DNA of 37,663 nt, from IMG/VR virus record IMGVR_UViG_3300020470_000071, positions 1 through 37,663 of that record; one strand, written 5' to 3'. Position numbers and translations under genes: made by a program. Each line of letters opens with the position of its first letter. The stretch's first letter is position 1. This document shows, one piece after another, positions 22,541-31,346 of this stretch. The notes beneath the pieces are model-generated. The model was not told the origin of the DNA. It was given only the letters and a program-made list of their open reading frames with translations, and did not search any database. Origin of the DNA: a virus.

Positions 22541-23134
22541 CTACGCTGGGCTAATTACTGAAATATTAAAAGCAACTACAATCCTGTCTTTATCTCCTTT
22601 ATATATAGACTGATGATGATTCAAAAATGAAGGAAATAAAACTAATAAACCATCTTCAGGCTGTACTCTTTTTTGATTAAATGCATCTAAAGATCTTGTA
22701 CCAAAATCTCGATAAGTCCTTACTGCAGGATTAAGAAAGACAGTATCTCCACTTCCTTTATCTCCCGCTTGTACAAAATAAATCCCACACCAACTACAAC
22801 TGTCATGTAGATGAGTCTCATGCACACTATATTTTGATCCAATATGAAACCAACTTTCATTAAATCTTATATTGTAATAACAAGACTCATCATGTAAATT
22901 ATTTAAAAATTTTCCCAAAGATTGAGAAATAAATCTCATAGTATCTTTAACTATTTTTTCATCGGTATAAAAAAAGTCAAATTTTGATTCTTTTAAATTA
23001 TTTTTAAGTCGTAAAGCACAATTAGATTCCACTTCCTCAACATTTTGAGAATATATGTAGGTTTTTAAATCAGGAATTAGATCTGTATTTTTAAAAAAAG
23101 CAAATGGAGAAGTAAAATTATGCTGAACTTCCAT
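22541..23134 (-). CDS. 2OG-Fe(II) oxygenase-like protein
   Basis: 197 residues. Iron-site pattern: His105, His108 and His110 in VHETHLHDS, distal His173/His174 in FPSFLNHH, and Arg184 in KDRIVVAFN for 2-oxoglutarate. The flanking WCGIYFV and GLLVLFPSFL strands fit the double-stranded beta-helix of the TIGR02466-type putative 2OG-Fe(II) oxygenases common in marine phages. It would hydroxylate a protein or nucleic-acid substrate; which one is unknown. Its place between two tail genes hints at a virion or host-surface substrate, by inference. Confidence 0.8.
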   Translation of the reverse strand: MEVQHNFTSPFAFFKNTDLIPDLKTYIYSQNVEEVESNCALRLKNNLKESKFDFFYTDEKIVKDTMRFISQSLGKFLNNLHDESCYYNIRFNESWFHIGSKYSVHETHLHDSCSWCGIYFVQAGDKGSGDTVFLNPAVRTYRDFGTRSLDAFNQKRVQPEDGLLVLFPSFLNHHQSIYKGDKDRIVVAFNISVISPA

Positions 23135-23160
23135 ACATAAATAAAAATTTACTAACTATA

Positions 23161-24807
23161 TTACATAGTTGTAGTGGTAACTGCCGAGGCCATAGTCCAA
23201 TTATTATCCTTGTTTTCACCATAATTACGATAATTGTAAAGATAGTTACTCTGATAATTACCTGCTGAGTTATTCATATCTGCCCAAGTATTACCAAAGT
23301 TACCTACACCAAATGAACTAGATGCATATGTATAGTTACCAACGGTACCAGTACCACTACCATCAGGAGCTACTTTCATAATCACACCTTGAGGTTGTTG
23401 AGCTTGTGTACCAGTACCAGGAGCAGCTTGCGTCTCATCAACCAAATAACCATAAAGTATCAAACTTCCTAGTTGATTTCTCTTTATCCCATAAAACCGA
23501 ACCACAGAGTTTGCATTATTACTTGTTTTATAAAATACGTTTTGCCAAGCAACTGTGCCATTGGCATTGAATTTCATAACAATTCCTTTTTCTCTAGTTG
23601 AAGTTGCCTTACTCCACCCGACAACATAAGTACAACCGTCATCATCAAGTTCTATTGCTTGAAGACGAAGCTGCTGATTTCCATCCTCTTCACCACTGTT
23701 ATCTGTGATAACTTTAGTCCATGAAACATTTCCGTCACCATCCCATTTCATTATCCAACCTTGTTCTTGCGTACCTGCATGATTATTTTGATAGCCGCAA
23801 ACATAATTGAAACTAGTATCAGCTTTAGTACCCCCACCCCACATACCTGAATTAGCACCATCAGCAAATGTATTTTTATTTTGTCTCCATCCGTCGTAAT
23901 TGCCTCCACCTTTTGCTGCTTGTCCAAAAGTTCCATATCCCCTATTTCTTTGCACATGAATCCTATAACCCATCTGGGGTGTTGAATTAGTTACATTGTT
24001 ATAACTACTAACTGAATAAATAAAGGGAGCAACATTATCCCATTCATTGTTACTAGGATCATAGGAATTAGAGTTTGGTTCGTAATCTATACCTCTAATA
24101 ATTGGAGATTGATAATAAGTTGAACCATAGAAACTAACCGTTATCAACCTTCTAGTAACAGGATTGTATTGACTACAAGCATTGTTTGAATTCCAAGCAC
24201 TAGATGGATCAGATGAAAATGCTACTTTTCCAATAGCTCTTCCACCAAAATAAAAACAACTAAGTGTTTCATTATTAACACCTCCACCAACACCTCCAGA
24301 CCACCTAAAGCCTCTTTTCGGTGCAGTCATAGAAACAGATGTACTTGGTGGACCTTCTGCTGCTCTTAATGAATCTACCCCTTGAATTACTAAGTTTGTA
24401 TTAGCCCTAGCAAAATGATGTGAATTATCTCTTCCACCTATTAAAACATATTTTTGTTCTGCGCCTGATTGATAATTTTGATCGGAATATTTCTGAACTA
24501 TACAACCAGTACCATCTGTATATGTATAGGAACCTGCTGTAGCATAATTCATCTGAGATTGTATAGCTCCTTCAGTGTCTAGTCTCAGAAAAATACCTTG
24601 GTATCTATAATTGGAACTATCTCGGTAGTAAGATCTATTACCAGCTACATAAACATCGTCATTATCATCATCACAACTACCAGTTATACACTTGTATTGT
24701 TGTAAGGCATAATTACCAGTTTGTGATCCATAATTTAACCTATTAAACCAATAAAAATCTCCTGCACTGCCACCCATTCCTAACAGAATTTGTTGTATAG
24801 CTGCCAT
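23161..24807 (-). CDS. tail adhesin or fibre protein with propeller-like repeats
   Basis: 548 residues, rich in Asn, Tyr, Gly and Ser. It has repeated strand blocks of the form VYVAGNRSYY, YVLIGGRDNS, YVCGYQNNHAG, CTYVVGWSKAT with a following GWIMKWDGDGNVSW or GIVMKFNANGTVAWQ, a beta-propeller-like pattern. The N-terminus (MAAIQQILLGMGG) is short and lacks a signal peptide. A strong Shine-Dalgarno AAGGAGG precedes the ATG. A receptor-binding role is likely from composition and neighbours. Confidence 0.75.
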   Translation of the reverse strand: MAAIQQILLGMGGSAGDFYWFNRLNYGSQTGNYALQQYKCITGSCDDDNDDVYVAGNRSYYRDSSNYRYQGIFLRLDTEGAIQSQMNYATAGSYTYTDGTGCIVQKYSDQNYQSGAEQKYVLIGGRDNSHHFARANTNLVIQGVDSLRAAEGPPSTSVSMTAPKRGFRWSGGVGGGVNNETLSCFYFGGRAIGKVAFSSDPSSAWNSNNACSQYNPVTRRLITVSFYGSTYYQSPIIRGIDYEPNSNSYDPSNNEWDNVAPFIYSVSSYNNVTNSTPQMGYRIHVQRNRGYGTFGQAAKGGGNYDGWRQNKNTFADGANSGMWGGGTKADTSFNYVCGYQNNHAGTQEQGWIMKWDGDGNVSWTKVITDNSGEEDGNQQLRLQAIELDDDGCTYVVGWSKATSTREKGIVMKFNANGTVAWQNVFYKTSNNANSVVRFYGIKRNQLGSLILYGYLVDETQAAPGTGTQAQQPQGVIMKVAPDGSGTGTVGNYTYASSSFGVGNFGNTWADMNNSAGNYQSNYLYNYRNYGENKDNNWTMASAVTTTTM

Positions 24808-24848
24808 TTAGATAACCTCCTTAGTTATAAAGTAGATGTAATGGCGCA

Positions 24849-26558
24849 TTATGACAACCCTGCACCTGAAATGTAAGCAACACTACTAGACGAGAACCAT
24901 ATAGTAGCCATACCTCTTGTAGCTAAAGTTCTATTCGCACTACTACCATCGGAAGCTAAATACATAGTGCTTATTCCTTTAGATATAGTTATATCACTAC
25001 CACTATTATTTATAATCGTCACAGCATCACCTGAACTAAAGACACCATTTGGAACAGTTACGGTACTTGTAGCTAAAATAGCTTTACCTACATCTGAAGC
25101 AGCTAATGTGACAGAACTAACTGATCTTTGAGGTATCTGACGTAATTCACCAATACTGTCTGATACCATTCCAGGGAACGTTGTATTTCCAGAACTATTT
25201 AAGATTATGTTTCCTCCAAGTCCTGAAAACTTCATTTCATTACTTGCATGGCTATATTCAATAAAACCTCTTCCAGTATCAGCAACATCGCCAAAGCGTA
25301 TTTGTTGAACAGCATCATTAGGACTTAAAAATTGTAAAGCTGTTGTTCCACTATTTTCTATAGTTACAGTGCTATTTGTACCAGCAGAAACACTCCCAGC
25401 AGAACCAGCATGAATATGTAGGCGACTATTTGTGTCTGGTGCTATACCTATTCCGACTCTTCCATTTCTATCGATTCTCATCGCTTCCGTTGATGTAGAT
25501 GCTCCGTCGTCTGTTGTACTGAAAGTCAGAGCACCAGGAGTATCATTTGAACCAGGAGTTCCGTCTATTTCTGCACCAATTTGCGCAACTTGTTCATAAT
25601 CACTACCATCAGATGCCCACCAGAAAATATTTCCAACTCCGTCATTATCATTAACTATTGTATGGCTGCCTTTAGTTGTATTTCTTGATTTAGTGAGATG
25701 TAGTGAAGGAGCACCAGCATCATTACTAAATCTACCAATTATTGTAGATGAACCATGAGCATCGGTACCCATAACTTGAAGGTTAGAGTTATAAGTACTT
25801 GTATCAACCGTTGCCGTATGTCCTACCAACAGTCTTTGTGAGCTATCTATTGTTATGGCTGTGCTACGGCTATTATTTGCACCAGTATTAAACTTTAATG
25901 TGTGAACAGCAATATGACCTATACCATTAGTATCTGCACCTAGACACATTTGAGTCCCAGTATCAGCCCAACTATCCGAAAGTCTTAGTGTATCTGGTAT
26001 ATCAACGCCCGTGCTCGTCGTCTCAAATTTTTTGACGTTATTGTGATATAACTCTACTGAACCGTTTGAATTTAAATTAAGAGCTGATTCATTAGTAGCT
26101 ACTTTAAAAGCTATATTTGCAACAGATTCAATAAAGAAATTACCTGACCCTTGAAGATGTTTAATGAAACTATGTTGACCATTATGATATACCTCTAAAT
26201 CTGCTCCAGTTCCTAAAGTAGCTTTAGCATTATCAGCAAATTCAAGAGCGTTATCTGACTTATCAAAAACAATATTTGCAGAATCGCCCGTAAATGTGAC
26301 ATCTCCTGTGAACGAGCCACCAGCAAGAGGCATTTTGGTACTATCAGTCGTACTATCAGCTACCCATCCAAGATTACCAGAACCATCAGTTTTAAGGAGA
26401 TAATTTGCAGTACCATCAGCTGCTGGCAGTGTCCAAACAAGACTACTAGAAACAGTAGCTGGAGCCTTAAAGCCTACGTAATGTGAGGAGTTAGCATCAC
26501 CTAGACGTATATCACCTTGATGCCGTGTTTGTAATAATTCAGCTTTAGTCTGTGTCAT
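24849..26558 (-). CDS. tail fibre protein
   Basis: 569 residues. It starts with a short adaptor, then SHYVGFKAPATVSSSLVWTL and LPAADGTANYLLKTDGSG, a module shared with the 892-residue fibre. Next is the fibre repeat ending ELYHNNVKKFETTSTG, and a long beta-rich stretch with MRIDRNGRVGIGIAPDT, typical of phage fibre tips that use a chaperone or intramolecular peptidase module. The C-terminal 90 residues (SVTLAASDVGKAILATSTV) match a common trimeric fibre end. Host-range determinant by inference. Confidence 0.88.
   Translation of the reverse strand: MTQTKAELLQTRHQGDIRLGDANSSHYVGFKAPATVSSSLVWTLPAADGTANYLLKTDGSGNLGWVADSTTDSTKMPLAGGSFTGDVTFTGDSANIVFDKSDNALEFADNAKATLGTGADLEVYHNGQHSFIKHLQGSGNFFIESVANIAFKVATNESALNLNSNGSVELYHNNVKKFETTSTGVDIPDTLRLSDSWADTGTQMCLGADTNGIGHIAVHTLKFNTGANNSRSTAITIDSSQRLLVGHTATVDTSTYNSNLQVMGTDAHGSSTIIGRFSNDAGAPSLHLTKSRNTTKGSHTIVNDNDGVGNIFWWASDGSDYEQVAQIGAEIDGTPGSNDTPGALTFSTTDDGASTSTEAMRIDRNGRVGIGIAPDTNSRLHIHAGSAGSVSAGTNSTVTIENSGTTALQFLSPNDAVQQIRFGDVADTGRGFIEYSHASNEMKFSGLGGNIILNSSGNTTFPGMVSDSIGELRQIPQRSVSSVTLAASDVGKAILATSTVTVPNGVFSSGDAVTIINNSGSDITISKGISTMYLASDGSSANRTLATRGMATIWFSSSSVAYISGAGLS
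26020..26057. repeat. 38-base direct repeat, copy 2
   Basis: Partner of 21241-21278; mismatches fall only at two positions. Located about 4.8 kb away within the 569-residue tail fibre gene. Confidence 0.85.
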
Positions 26559-26614
26559 CTACTCTTCTAAACTTAGCGCTTTATATATAATTTTACGCTC
26601 TAAAAACCTACTAC

Positions 26615-26830
26615 CTAAAAGACCTCTCTTCTTTCTGTATACCAAGGATCTTCTATAGAACTATCTCCTGCCTCATACTCCACATGCTCACCACTAGTAG
26701 GTATGCCTGTTCCACTTTGCATAAAAGAAGAACTACCACTACTACGAGATTGCCATTGATTAGCTAAATCCCTAGCATTTTTCCAATTACCTCCGTTTGC
26801 CATTACAGCTGGAAAATCAGTATCTCCCAT
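26615..26830 (-). CDS. small virion-like protein
   Basis: 71 residues, Ser/Gly/Asn-rich with three Trp (GGNWKNARDLANQWQSR, DPWYTERREVF). Starts one base into the previous gene's stop. Disordered, structural-looking composition; no family recognised. Confidence 0.6.
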   Translation of the reverse strand: MGDTDFPAVMANGGNWKNARDLANQWQSRSSGSSSFMQSGTGIPTSGEHVEYEAGDSSIEDPWYTERREVF

Positions 26831-27060
26831 TATGCACCTATACGACTCAAAAAGTCGTCAACACGTCCACTAACACCTGGCTCCTGTGAAGCAGCATTCA
26901 TGGGATTAGTTTTTTCAGCAGCTTTTATATTGGCTTCAGCATATGGAGCACTTACAGCTTGTCCTTGTGTTGCATATCCACCAGGTAACCCTTCTTGACG
27001 ACGAGGATCGCCAAGATCTGCCATATCTAAACCTGCTGGATCAAATCCTGGTCCACCCAT
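26830..27060 (-). CDS. small virion-like protein
   Basis: 76 residues, Gly/Pro/Ala-rich (MGGPGFDPAGLDMADLGDPR) with a helical end (VDDFLSRIGA). Overlaps both neighbours by one base, so all three small genes are one coupled unit. Unknown family. Confidence 0.6.
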   Translation of the reverse strand: MGGPGFDPAGLDMADLGDPRRQEGLPGGYATQGQAVSAPYAEANIKAAEKTNPMNAASQEPGVSGRVDDFLSRIGA

Positions 27061-27461
27061 TAGAAAAACCTCTCAAATTCTTTGTTGTAGTTACGACCTT
27101 GATCTCTCTTCCATTGCTCATGCTTTAATTTCTGCTGCCATAACTGATCATTAGTAAAAGCACCTGATTGCTGTGCTGGACTATTAGCTGTATCTGCTAT
27201 CCAATCTGATTGAACAGATTTTTCAGAAGGACCAAAAATAGCAGATCCTATATTAGAACCTAACTTAGCTAATCCAGGTATACCAGCAAGAAAACTAATT
27301 CCAGGATTCGTAGCAACAGCAGCAGCAGGAACCGCTGTCGAAAAAGCATTTAAAAAATCAAAACCTTTATTTTCCTCAGCTTTCTTTGCTTTTTCTCGCT
27401 CATTTAAAGCATACATAGCGAGGCCACCTGCCATTAGTGGCAAAACTGGTATCTTAGCCAT
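27060..27461 (-). CDS. virion-like protein with hydrophobic core
   Basis: 133 residues. A hydrophobic start (IPVLPLMAGGLAMYAL), then an Ala/Gly/Ile-rich helix region (FSTAVPAAAVATN, LAGIPGLAKLGSNI) and a basic helical C-terminus. Such sequences occur in internal virion or membrane-penetrating proteins, but the evidence is composition only. First gene of the reverse-strand tail block. Confidence 0.6.
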   Translation of the reverse strand: MAKIPVLPLMAGGLAMYALNEREKAKKAEENKGFDFLNAFSTAVPAAAVATNPGISFLAGIPGLAKLGSNIGSAIFGPSEKSVQSDWIADTANSPAQQSGAFTNDQLWQQKLKHEQWKRDQGRNYNKEFERFF

Positions 27462-27509
27462 TTTTATTACTGTTTTTATAATATTAACATCGACAAATTA
27501 GTTACTAAA

Positions 27510-27674
27510 GTGACAACTTTCCCACATGGGACAACGATTGAGACTCTAAATGACCGTGGTCATGTCTTTCATCGTGTTTGTGCTCCAGGAGGGGGTGTCT
27601 GTCGTTACGCCGATAACGAAGATATTGCTCAAGATTTTGCAAATATCTACGAAGAATATTTTAAGCACAAGTAG
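27510..27674 (+). CDS. small hypothetical protein (GTG start)
   Basis: 54 residues (MTTFPHGTTIETLNDRGHVF...) with HRVCAPGGGVCRYADNEDIA, which looks like real coding sequence. GTG at 27510 is the only good start; the frame has no ATG. It diverges from the tail block at 27461, and its stop codon is the first base of the repeat region. No family recognised. Confidence 0.5.
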   Translation: MTTFPHGTTIETLNDRGHVFHRVCAPGGGVCRYADNEDIAQDFANIYEEYFKHK

Positions 27675-28003
27675 GGTTAGGTACTTGGGTGTAACATTTT
27701 ATTTGACAGTCACATACCTACCCCTACAACCTAAATTTTAAAAAATTCTAGTAAAAATACTCAAAATCACCTTTAAAAATAGGTAGGGGTAACACCTTTT
27801 TAAACTATATTTTTCTTGAAACTCCTTTTGTAACAGTGGATTAAGAGTGAACACCCAAAACCTGAAAAAAAATGGCCTTTTTCTTTAGGTACGTATAGGC
27901 GAGGGTTAGGTACATGGGTGTAATATTACAGTCACATACCTAACCTCCAGTTCTCTAAAAGTAAATAAAAGAGGCAAAAAAAATCGGTATTTGGGTGTTG
28001 ACT
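27674..28003. repeat. iteron-like repeat region
   Basis: Two copies of a 43-50 base element at 27674-27723 and 27903-27945. Each starts GGGTTAGGTAC, then TTGGGTGTAA or ATGGGTGTAA, and ends CAGTCACATACCTA-C/A-CC. In copy 2 the ends form a perfect nine-base inverted repeat (GGTTAGGTA 27904-27912 with TACCTAACC 27937-27945); in copy 1 eight of nine match. The core GGGTGT appears four times (27687, 27916, 27993 on +; about 27852 on minus). GTAGGGGT (27783-27790) pairs with ACCCCTAC (27720-27727). A TTGACA (27703), 16 bases, TACAAC (27725-27730) promoter-like pair sits inside copy 1. No gene is seen from 27675 to 28067. Origin or operator cluster. Confidence 0.75.
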
Positions 28004-28067
28004 CATTGCCATTGCACCGCAAGAGGTTTAAGGTAATAGTCTCTGAACCCATACTGAAAAGACAAAT

Positions 28068-29174
28068 ATGGATACTTTTCTCTATGAAGAGCTAACGGCT
28101 ACAGATAAGGTTTTATTTGCTAAAGCTTTTCAAATAGCCATCCAGATATGGGGTAAAAACAACTGTTGGTGTATGAAAAAAGCCAGTAATAATATTTTTC
28201 AGGGTTTTACAACAAGTAAAAAGGTCAGGCTTTCTTATAGAGGAAGAGATGCACGTCCTTTATTACTTTCAATGGCTGGATATAATAGTGATTCAACTAA
28301 TAACGTTATTGTTCGACGTGCATGTTGTAATTCTCCATACTGTTTAAATCCTTCTCATTATTATTGGGGAAGCAGACAAGATGTCGCTTATGAAAATATA
28401 AAAAGGAACAAAATAACACTAAATAAAGACTTAATAACTAAGTTGAGAAAGGAAAATACAGCGGGTCTTAATAGTAATAAACTTTCAAAAAAATATAAAC
28501 TTCCCTATCACACAGTTAGAAGAATTTGTAATAACGAAATATATGAATCAGTCGAAAATGAAAAAGAAAACAATGAAATTTGGCAAAATATAGAGTCTAT
28601 TTGTGAAAGATTAATAATGGACTATCCTGAAGAAGCAAAGGATTTTAATTTAAAATATTACGTGACTAAAGAACTCGAATGCCCTTGGCATCAAAAAGGT
28701 ACAAAAACCCATAAAGGTAATTTCGGTTTAATGGGGGAATGTCTTGACTGTATGAAGGAAATAAAAAATGGAAGAGCTGCTGTAGATGTTAGAAATTTTG
28801 ATTTTCGTTGGTATTGGCAGGTAAAAAGCTTTTGGGACAAGGTTGATATAAAAGGTGATGATGAATGTTGGTCTTGGCTAGGACCTACAAAGAAGAACGG
28901 ATCAGAGTCTGTTGCATACTTTCCTTCCCCTTTCCACGCATCAAATACGCAATCAGCCCCAAGGGTGGCATTTTGGCTTAGTAGAGGCTATACAGGTAAA
29001 TACAGAGTCTTTACAAAGAAAACATGTAAACCCTTCTGTTGTAATCCTCTGCACCTTACAATTAAGGACTTAAAGGATTGCGATCCACCTACAAAGCTAC
29101 AATGCATCAAAGTAACTCATGACAACATCATCGAACATTACAAAAAGAGAGAAGGTAACACTCAAAAAGAGTGA
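28068..29174 (+). CDS. HNH-like/HTH/zinc-ribbon protein
   Basis: 368 residues, unusual layout. Residues 33-112 form an HNH-like zinc module (CWC start, then RRACCNSPYCLNPSHYYWGS). Residues 117-165 are a helix-turn-helix of the homing-endonuclease-associated type (KLSKKYKLPYHTVRRICN). Residues 205-228 are a zinc ribbon, CPWH then CLDC. Residues 267-340 are a second HNH-like module (CWSWLG, then TCKPFCCNPLHLTIKD). In both modules the His normally two residues before the first Cys of the C-x(3-4)-C-x-NP-x-H segment is replaced (Arg in VRRACC, Lys in KKTC). So DNA binding without cleavage is the likelier reading. It lies just after the repeat region, a plausible binding target. Confidence 0.7.
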   Translation: MDTFLYEELTATDKVLFAKAFQIAIQIWGKNNCWCMKKASNNIFQGFTTSKKVRLSYRGRDARPLLLSMAGYNSDSTNNVIVRRACCNSPYCLNPSHYYWGSRQDVAYENIKRNKITLNKDLITKLRKENTAGLNSNKLSKKYKLPYHTVRRICNNEIYESVENEKENNEIWQNIESICERLIMDYPEEAKDFNLKYYVTKELECPWHQKGTKTHKGNFGLMGECLDCMKEIKNGRAAVDVRNFDFRWYWQVKSFWDKVDIKGDDECWSWLGPTKKNGSESVAYFPSPFHASNTQSAPRVAFWLSRGYTGKYRVFTKKTCKPFCCNPLHLTIKDLKDCDPPTKLQCIKVTHDNIIEHYKKREGNTQKE

Positions 29175-29469
29175 AGTTATACCAAGTAATTTTCATTTAG
29201 AAGAAAAACAGTATGCCCCAATGGTAGTTATTGGCGGAGAATCAACATTTGGTGCATGGTGTGATACAAAAGAAGAAGCAGCTGCAAGATTAAATCATTT
29301 AGAAATTGCCACTGATTATCACAATTACTCCACAAAACAAGAAGAAGGTGTATATCCTGAACGGAGTAGAATAATGGAAGAACTATATAATAAATCAGGA
29401 AGAACTAATAGTATCTTTACTGGTTTAGCCGAGGAGTATGTCGAGGTTTCTAACAACAATTCCAAGTAA
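29119..29469 (+). CDS. hypothetical protein
   Basis: 116 residues, overlapping the preceding gene by 56 bases from the first ATG. A later start near MVVIGGESTFGAWCDTKEEA would remove that overlap. The core is alpha/beta. Overlaps the next gene by 32 bases. No family recognised; the overlaps suggest a coupled cassette 28068-30115. Confidence 0.6.
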   Translation: MTTSSNITKREKVTLKKSEVIPSNFHLEEKQYAPMVVIGGESTFGAWCDTKEEAAARLNHLEIATDYHNYSTKQEEGVYPERSRIMEELYNKSGRTNSIFTGLAEEYVEVSNNNSK

Positions 29470-30115
29470 TTCTGGTTTCTATAACTTAGGAACCGTTGAA
29501 TCATATCCAACAGGAGGTTCAGGACCAACAGCTTATGGTCCTACCTCCTATTTTGGTTCTGATCCACTACCAGAAACATCTGGAGATAGTATTTATAATC
29601 CAATCGATCTTGGAATATTATCTGATATTTTTAAAACAATTACAATTAGTAACTCTCATGGAGGTCTATCCCGTAGACAAACAACTTTCTATAGTTTTGA
29701 ATTAACGAAACGGAGATCAGTACAATTTACACAGAATTACAGTCAATTCTCTTATGAAAAGAATACAAATAAAAACACACTTTTAGCTTTTTATGAAATT
29801 TTTGAAAAAACTAGAAGAGAAGAGTTACCTATAAATGATCTTGGATATGTAGCAAAAGAATCAGGAATAGACTATTTAGATGCAGAAGGTGAACTACCAA
29901 ATATTGATTATCCAAACCTTGCACTAGAACCTGGAAAATATTTATTTTTAATTACAAATGATATTCGTTATTTAGAAACTACTTATTCAATTGATTTAAA
30001 TGTAAATAGCCTTGATTGGAGGTTTGTAAAAGAGGCTATCGATGAAACCGTTGACTTTAGTAAAGTAACTGAAGGCGTTTCAGGAAGTATAGATTTTGGT
30101 ACTATAGCTAGTTAA
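29438..30115 (+). CDS. beta-sandwich virion-like protein
   Basis: 225 residues. After a Gly/Ser/Pro-rich N-terminus, residues 75-205 have strands resembling a pre-peptidase C-terminal (PPC) type sandwich (TTFYSFELTKRRSVQFTQ, and ALEPGKYLFLITND). A GAGGAG lies right before the ATG. Probably a virion or secreted structural protein; the family call is tentative. Confidence 0.6.
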   Translation: MSRFLTTIPSNSGFYNLGTVESYPTGGSGPTAYGPTSYFGSDPLPETSGDSIYNPIDLGILSDIFKTITISNSHGGLSRRQTTFYSFELTKRRSVQFTQNYSQFSYEKNTNKNTLLAFYEIFEKTRREELPINDLGYVAKESGIDYLDAEGELPNIDYPNLALEPGKYLFLITNDIRYLETTYSIDLNVNSLDWRFVKEAIDETVDFSKVTEGVSGSIDFGTIAS

Positions 30116-30145
30116 TAAGGTTATAAATATTGGTTAATAAGGTTC

Positions 30146-31297
30146 TTAACGCTTACTTCCACGGCCTTGTCTACCTTGACCACTAGTTCCTCTACTAGAA
30201 TTTGAAGATGGTCCTGAACCAGAAGAAGAAGAAGAGGAGGAGGAACGACCTCCACTACCTCCTTTTCTACCACCTCCCCATTTTCTCTTCATACTCTTAT
30301 CTCCAAAGGCTTTAAGAAAGTCATTTCCTGTTGCTGTTCTTGACAAATACATAGCCTGTTCCAGTGTGGTACCTTCATCAATTGATCTTTGGAATAGTTT
30401 TGTATATTTGTCATATTCTGGCCCAATACCAAAGCTCCCTGGAGCAAAACCTCTTTTTTTGTCCCAATTAGGATCATCGGTTAATCCTGGGTTAGGAGGT
30501 GCTTCAGGAGTTTTAGTACTTCCTGTAGATGTCGTTGCACTCTTGTTACCATAACCTTCCATTAACCATTTACCTCCTGGACCTACTCTTGCATCTAACC
30601 AATCTTCAGCTGGATTAGTGCCATGCTTGGCTTTATAATCGGTAACAAGTTTTAGACGATTTTTATATTCATCACTCAGCATGATATTAGATCTAACTTC
30701 ATCTTTAGTTGCTCCCCTATTTAAATCCCCAGTCCAATAATTTAAACCTTCAAATCCAGCGTCTCTTCCTAGTAACTCCCTGTATTGTTGATTAATCCAA
30801 GCATCATGATTTCCACTAGGAGCAGTATCAGTTCTTGATTCAGGATAACGAATACTTGGTCCATAACCAAAATCTCCTTTTATTTCTGAAATTTGAGGAG
30901 CAGTAGATAATAAGTTTCTTCTTGCAGTAGCTTCTTCTAATACTTTTCGATAGCTATCAGCAGCATCATAAGCAGCCTCTCTAGCTCCTGAATAACGTCT
31001 CCCACCTGGTAAAGTTTCTCCATATGTCTCAGCTGCTTGTCTTCTAGCAGCAAGATTTGAAGGATTAATACCATATGTAAAACTACTTGGACGATTACCT
31101 CTTATTGCATTTATTTCATTAATAGCTCTATTTGCAACATCACGAGCTACTCCATATTGCTCTCTAGGAGTAACTTTTTGAAAAACACTAGCCTTTTTAT
31201 CTTTAGGCGTTAAAATTGTATAATCACCAACTCTGGTCGAGTCATAATTAGGTACTTCATTATTTTTTGGTTCAGAATTATTTTTCGTTTCGGACAT
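30146..31297 (-). CDS. DUF4214-containing virion-like protein
   Basis: 383 residues. The N-terminal 160 are charged and helical (EQYGVARDVANRAINEINAI). Then one DUF4214 module (about 171-215: ELLGRDAGFEGLNYWTGDL). A linker with LDARVGPGGKWL resembles LDAWIGPGGAL in the gene at 1-1170. The C-terminus is a low-complexity Ser/Gly/Arg stretch. Shared modules with 1-1170 suggest the two are components of one structure. It lies alone on the reverse strand between + strand genes. Confidence 0.75.
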   Translation of the reverse strand: MSETKNNSEPKNNEVPNYDSTRVGDYTILTPKDKKASVFQKVTPREQYGVARDVANRAINEINAIRGNRPSSFTYGINPSNLAARRQAAETYGETLPGGRRYSGAREAAYDAADSYRKVLEEATARRNLLSTAPQISEIKGDFGYGPSIRYPESRTDTAPSGNHDAWINQQYRELLGRDAGFEGLNYWTGDLNRGATKDEVRSNIMLSDEYKNRLKLVTDYKAKHGTNPAEDWLDARVGPGGKWLMEGYGNKSATTSTGSTKTPEAPPNPGLTDDPNWDKKRGFAPGSFGIGPEYDKYTKLFQRSIDEGTTLEQAMYLSRTATGNDFLKAFGDKSMKRKWGGGRKGGSGGRSSSSSSSSGSGPSSNSSRGTSGQGRQGRGSKR

Positions 31298-31346
31298 CTA
31301 CTTGTTTTAACTGTATTTCTATACTGATTCTATCTGTGACAAACTC

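Noticed and set aside
27550-27741. A 63-codon + strand gene from ATG 27550
   Set aside because: It is out of frame with the better GTG frame at 27510-27674 and reads into the repeat region; its composition is poor.
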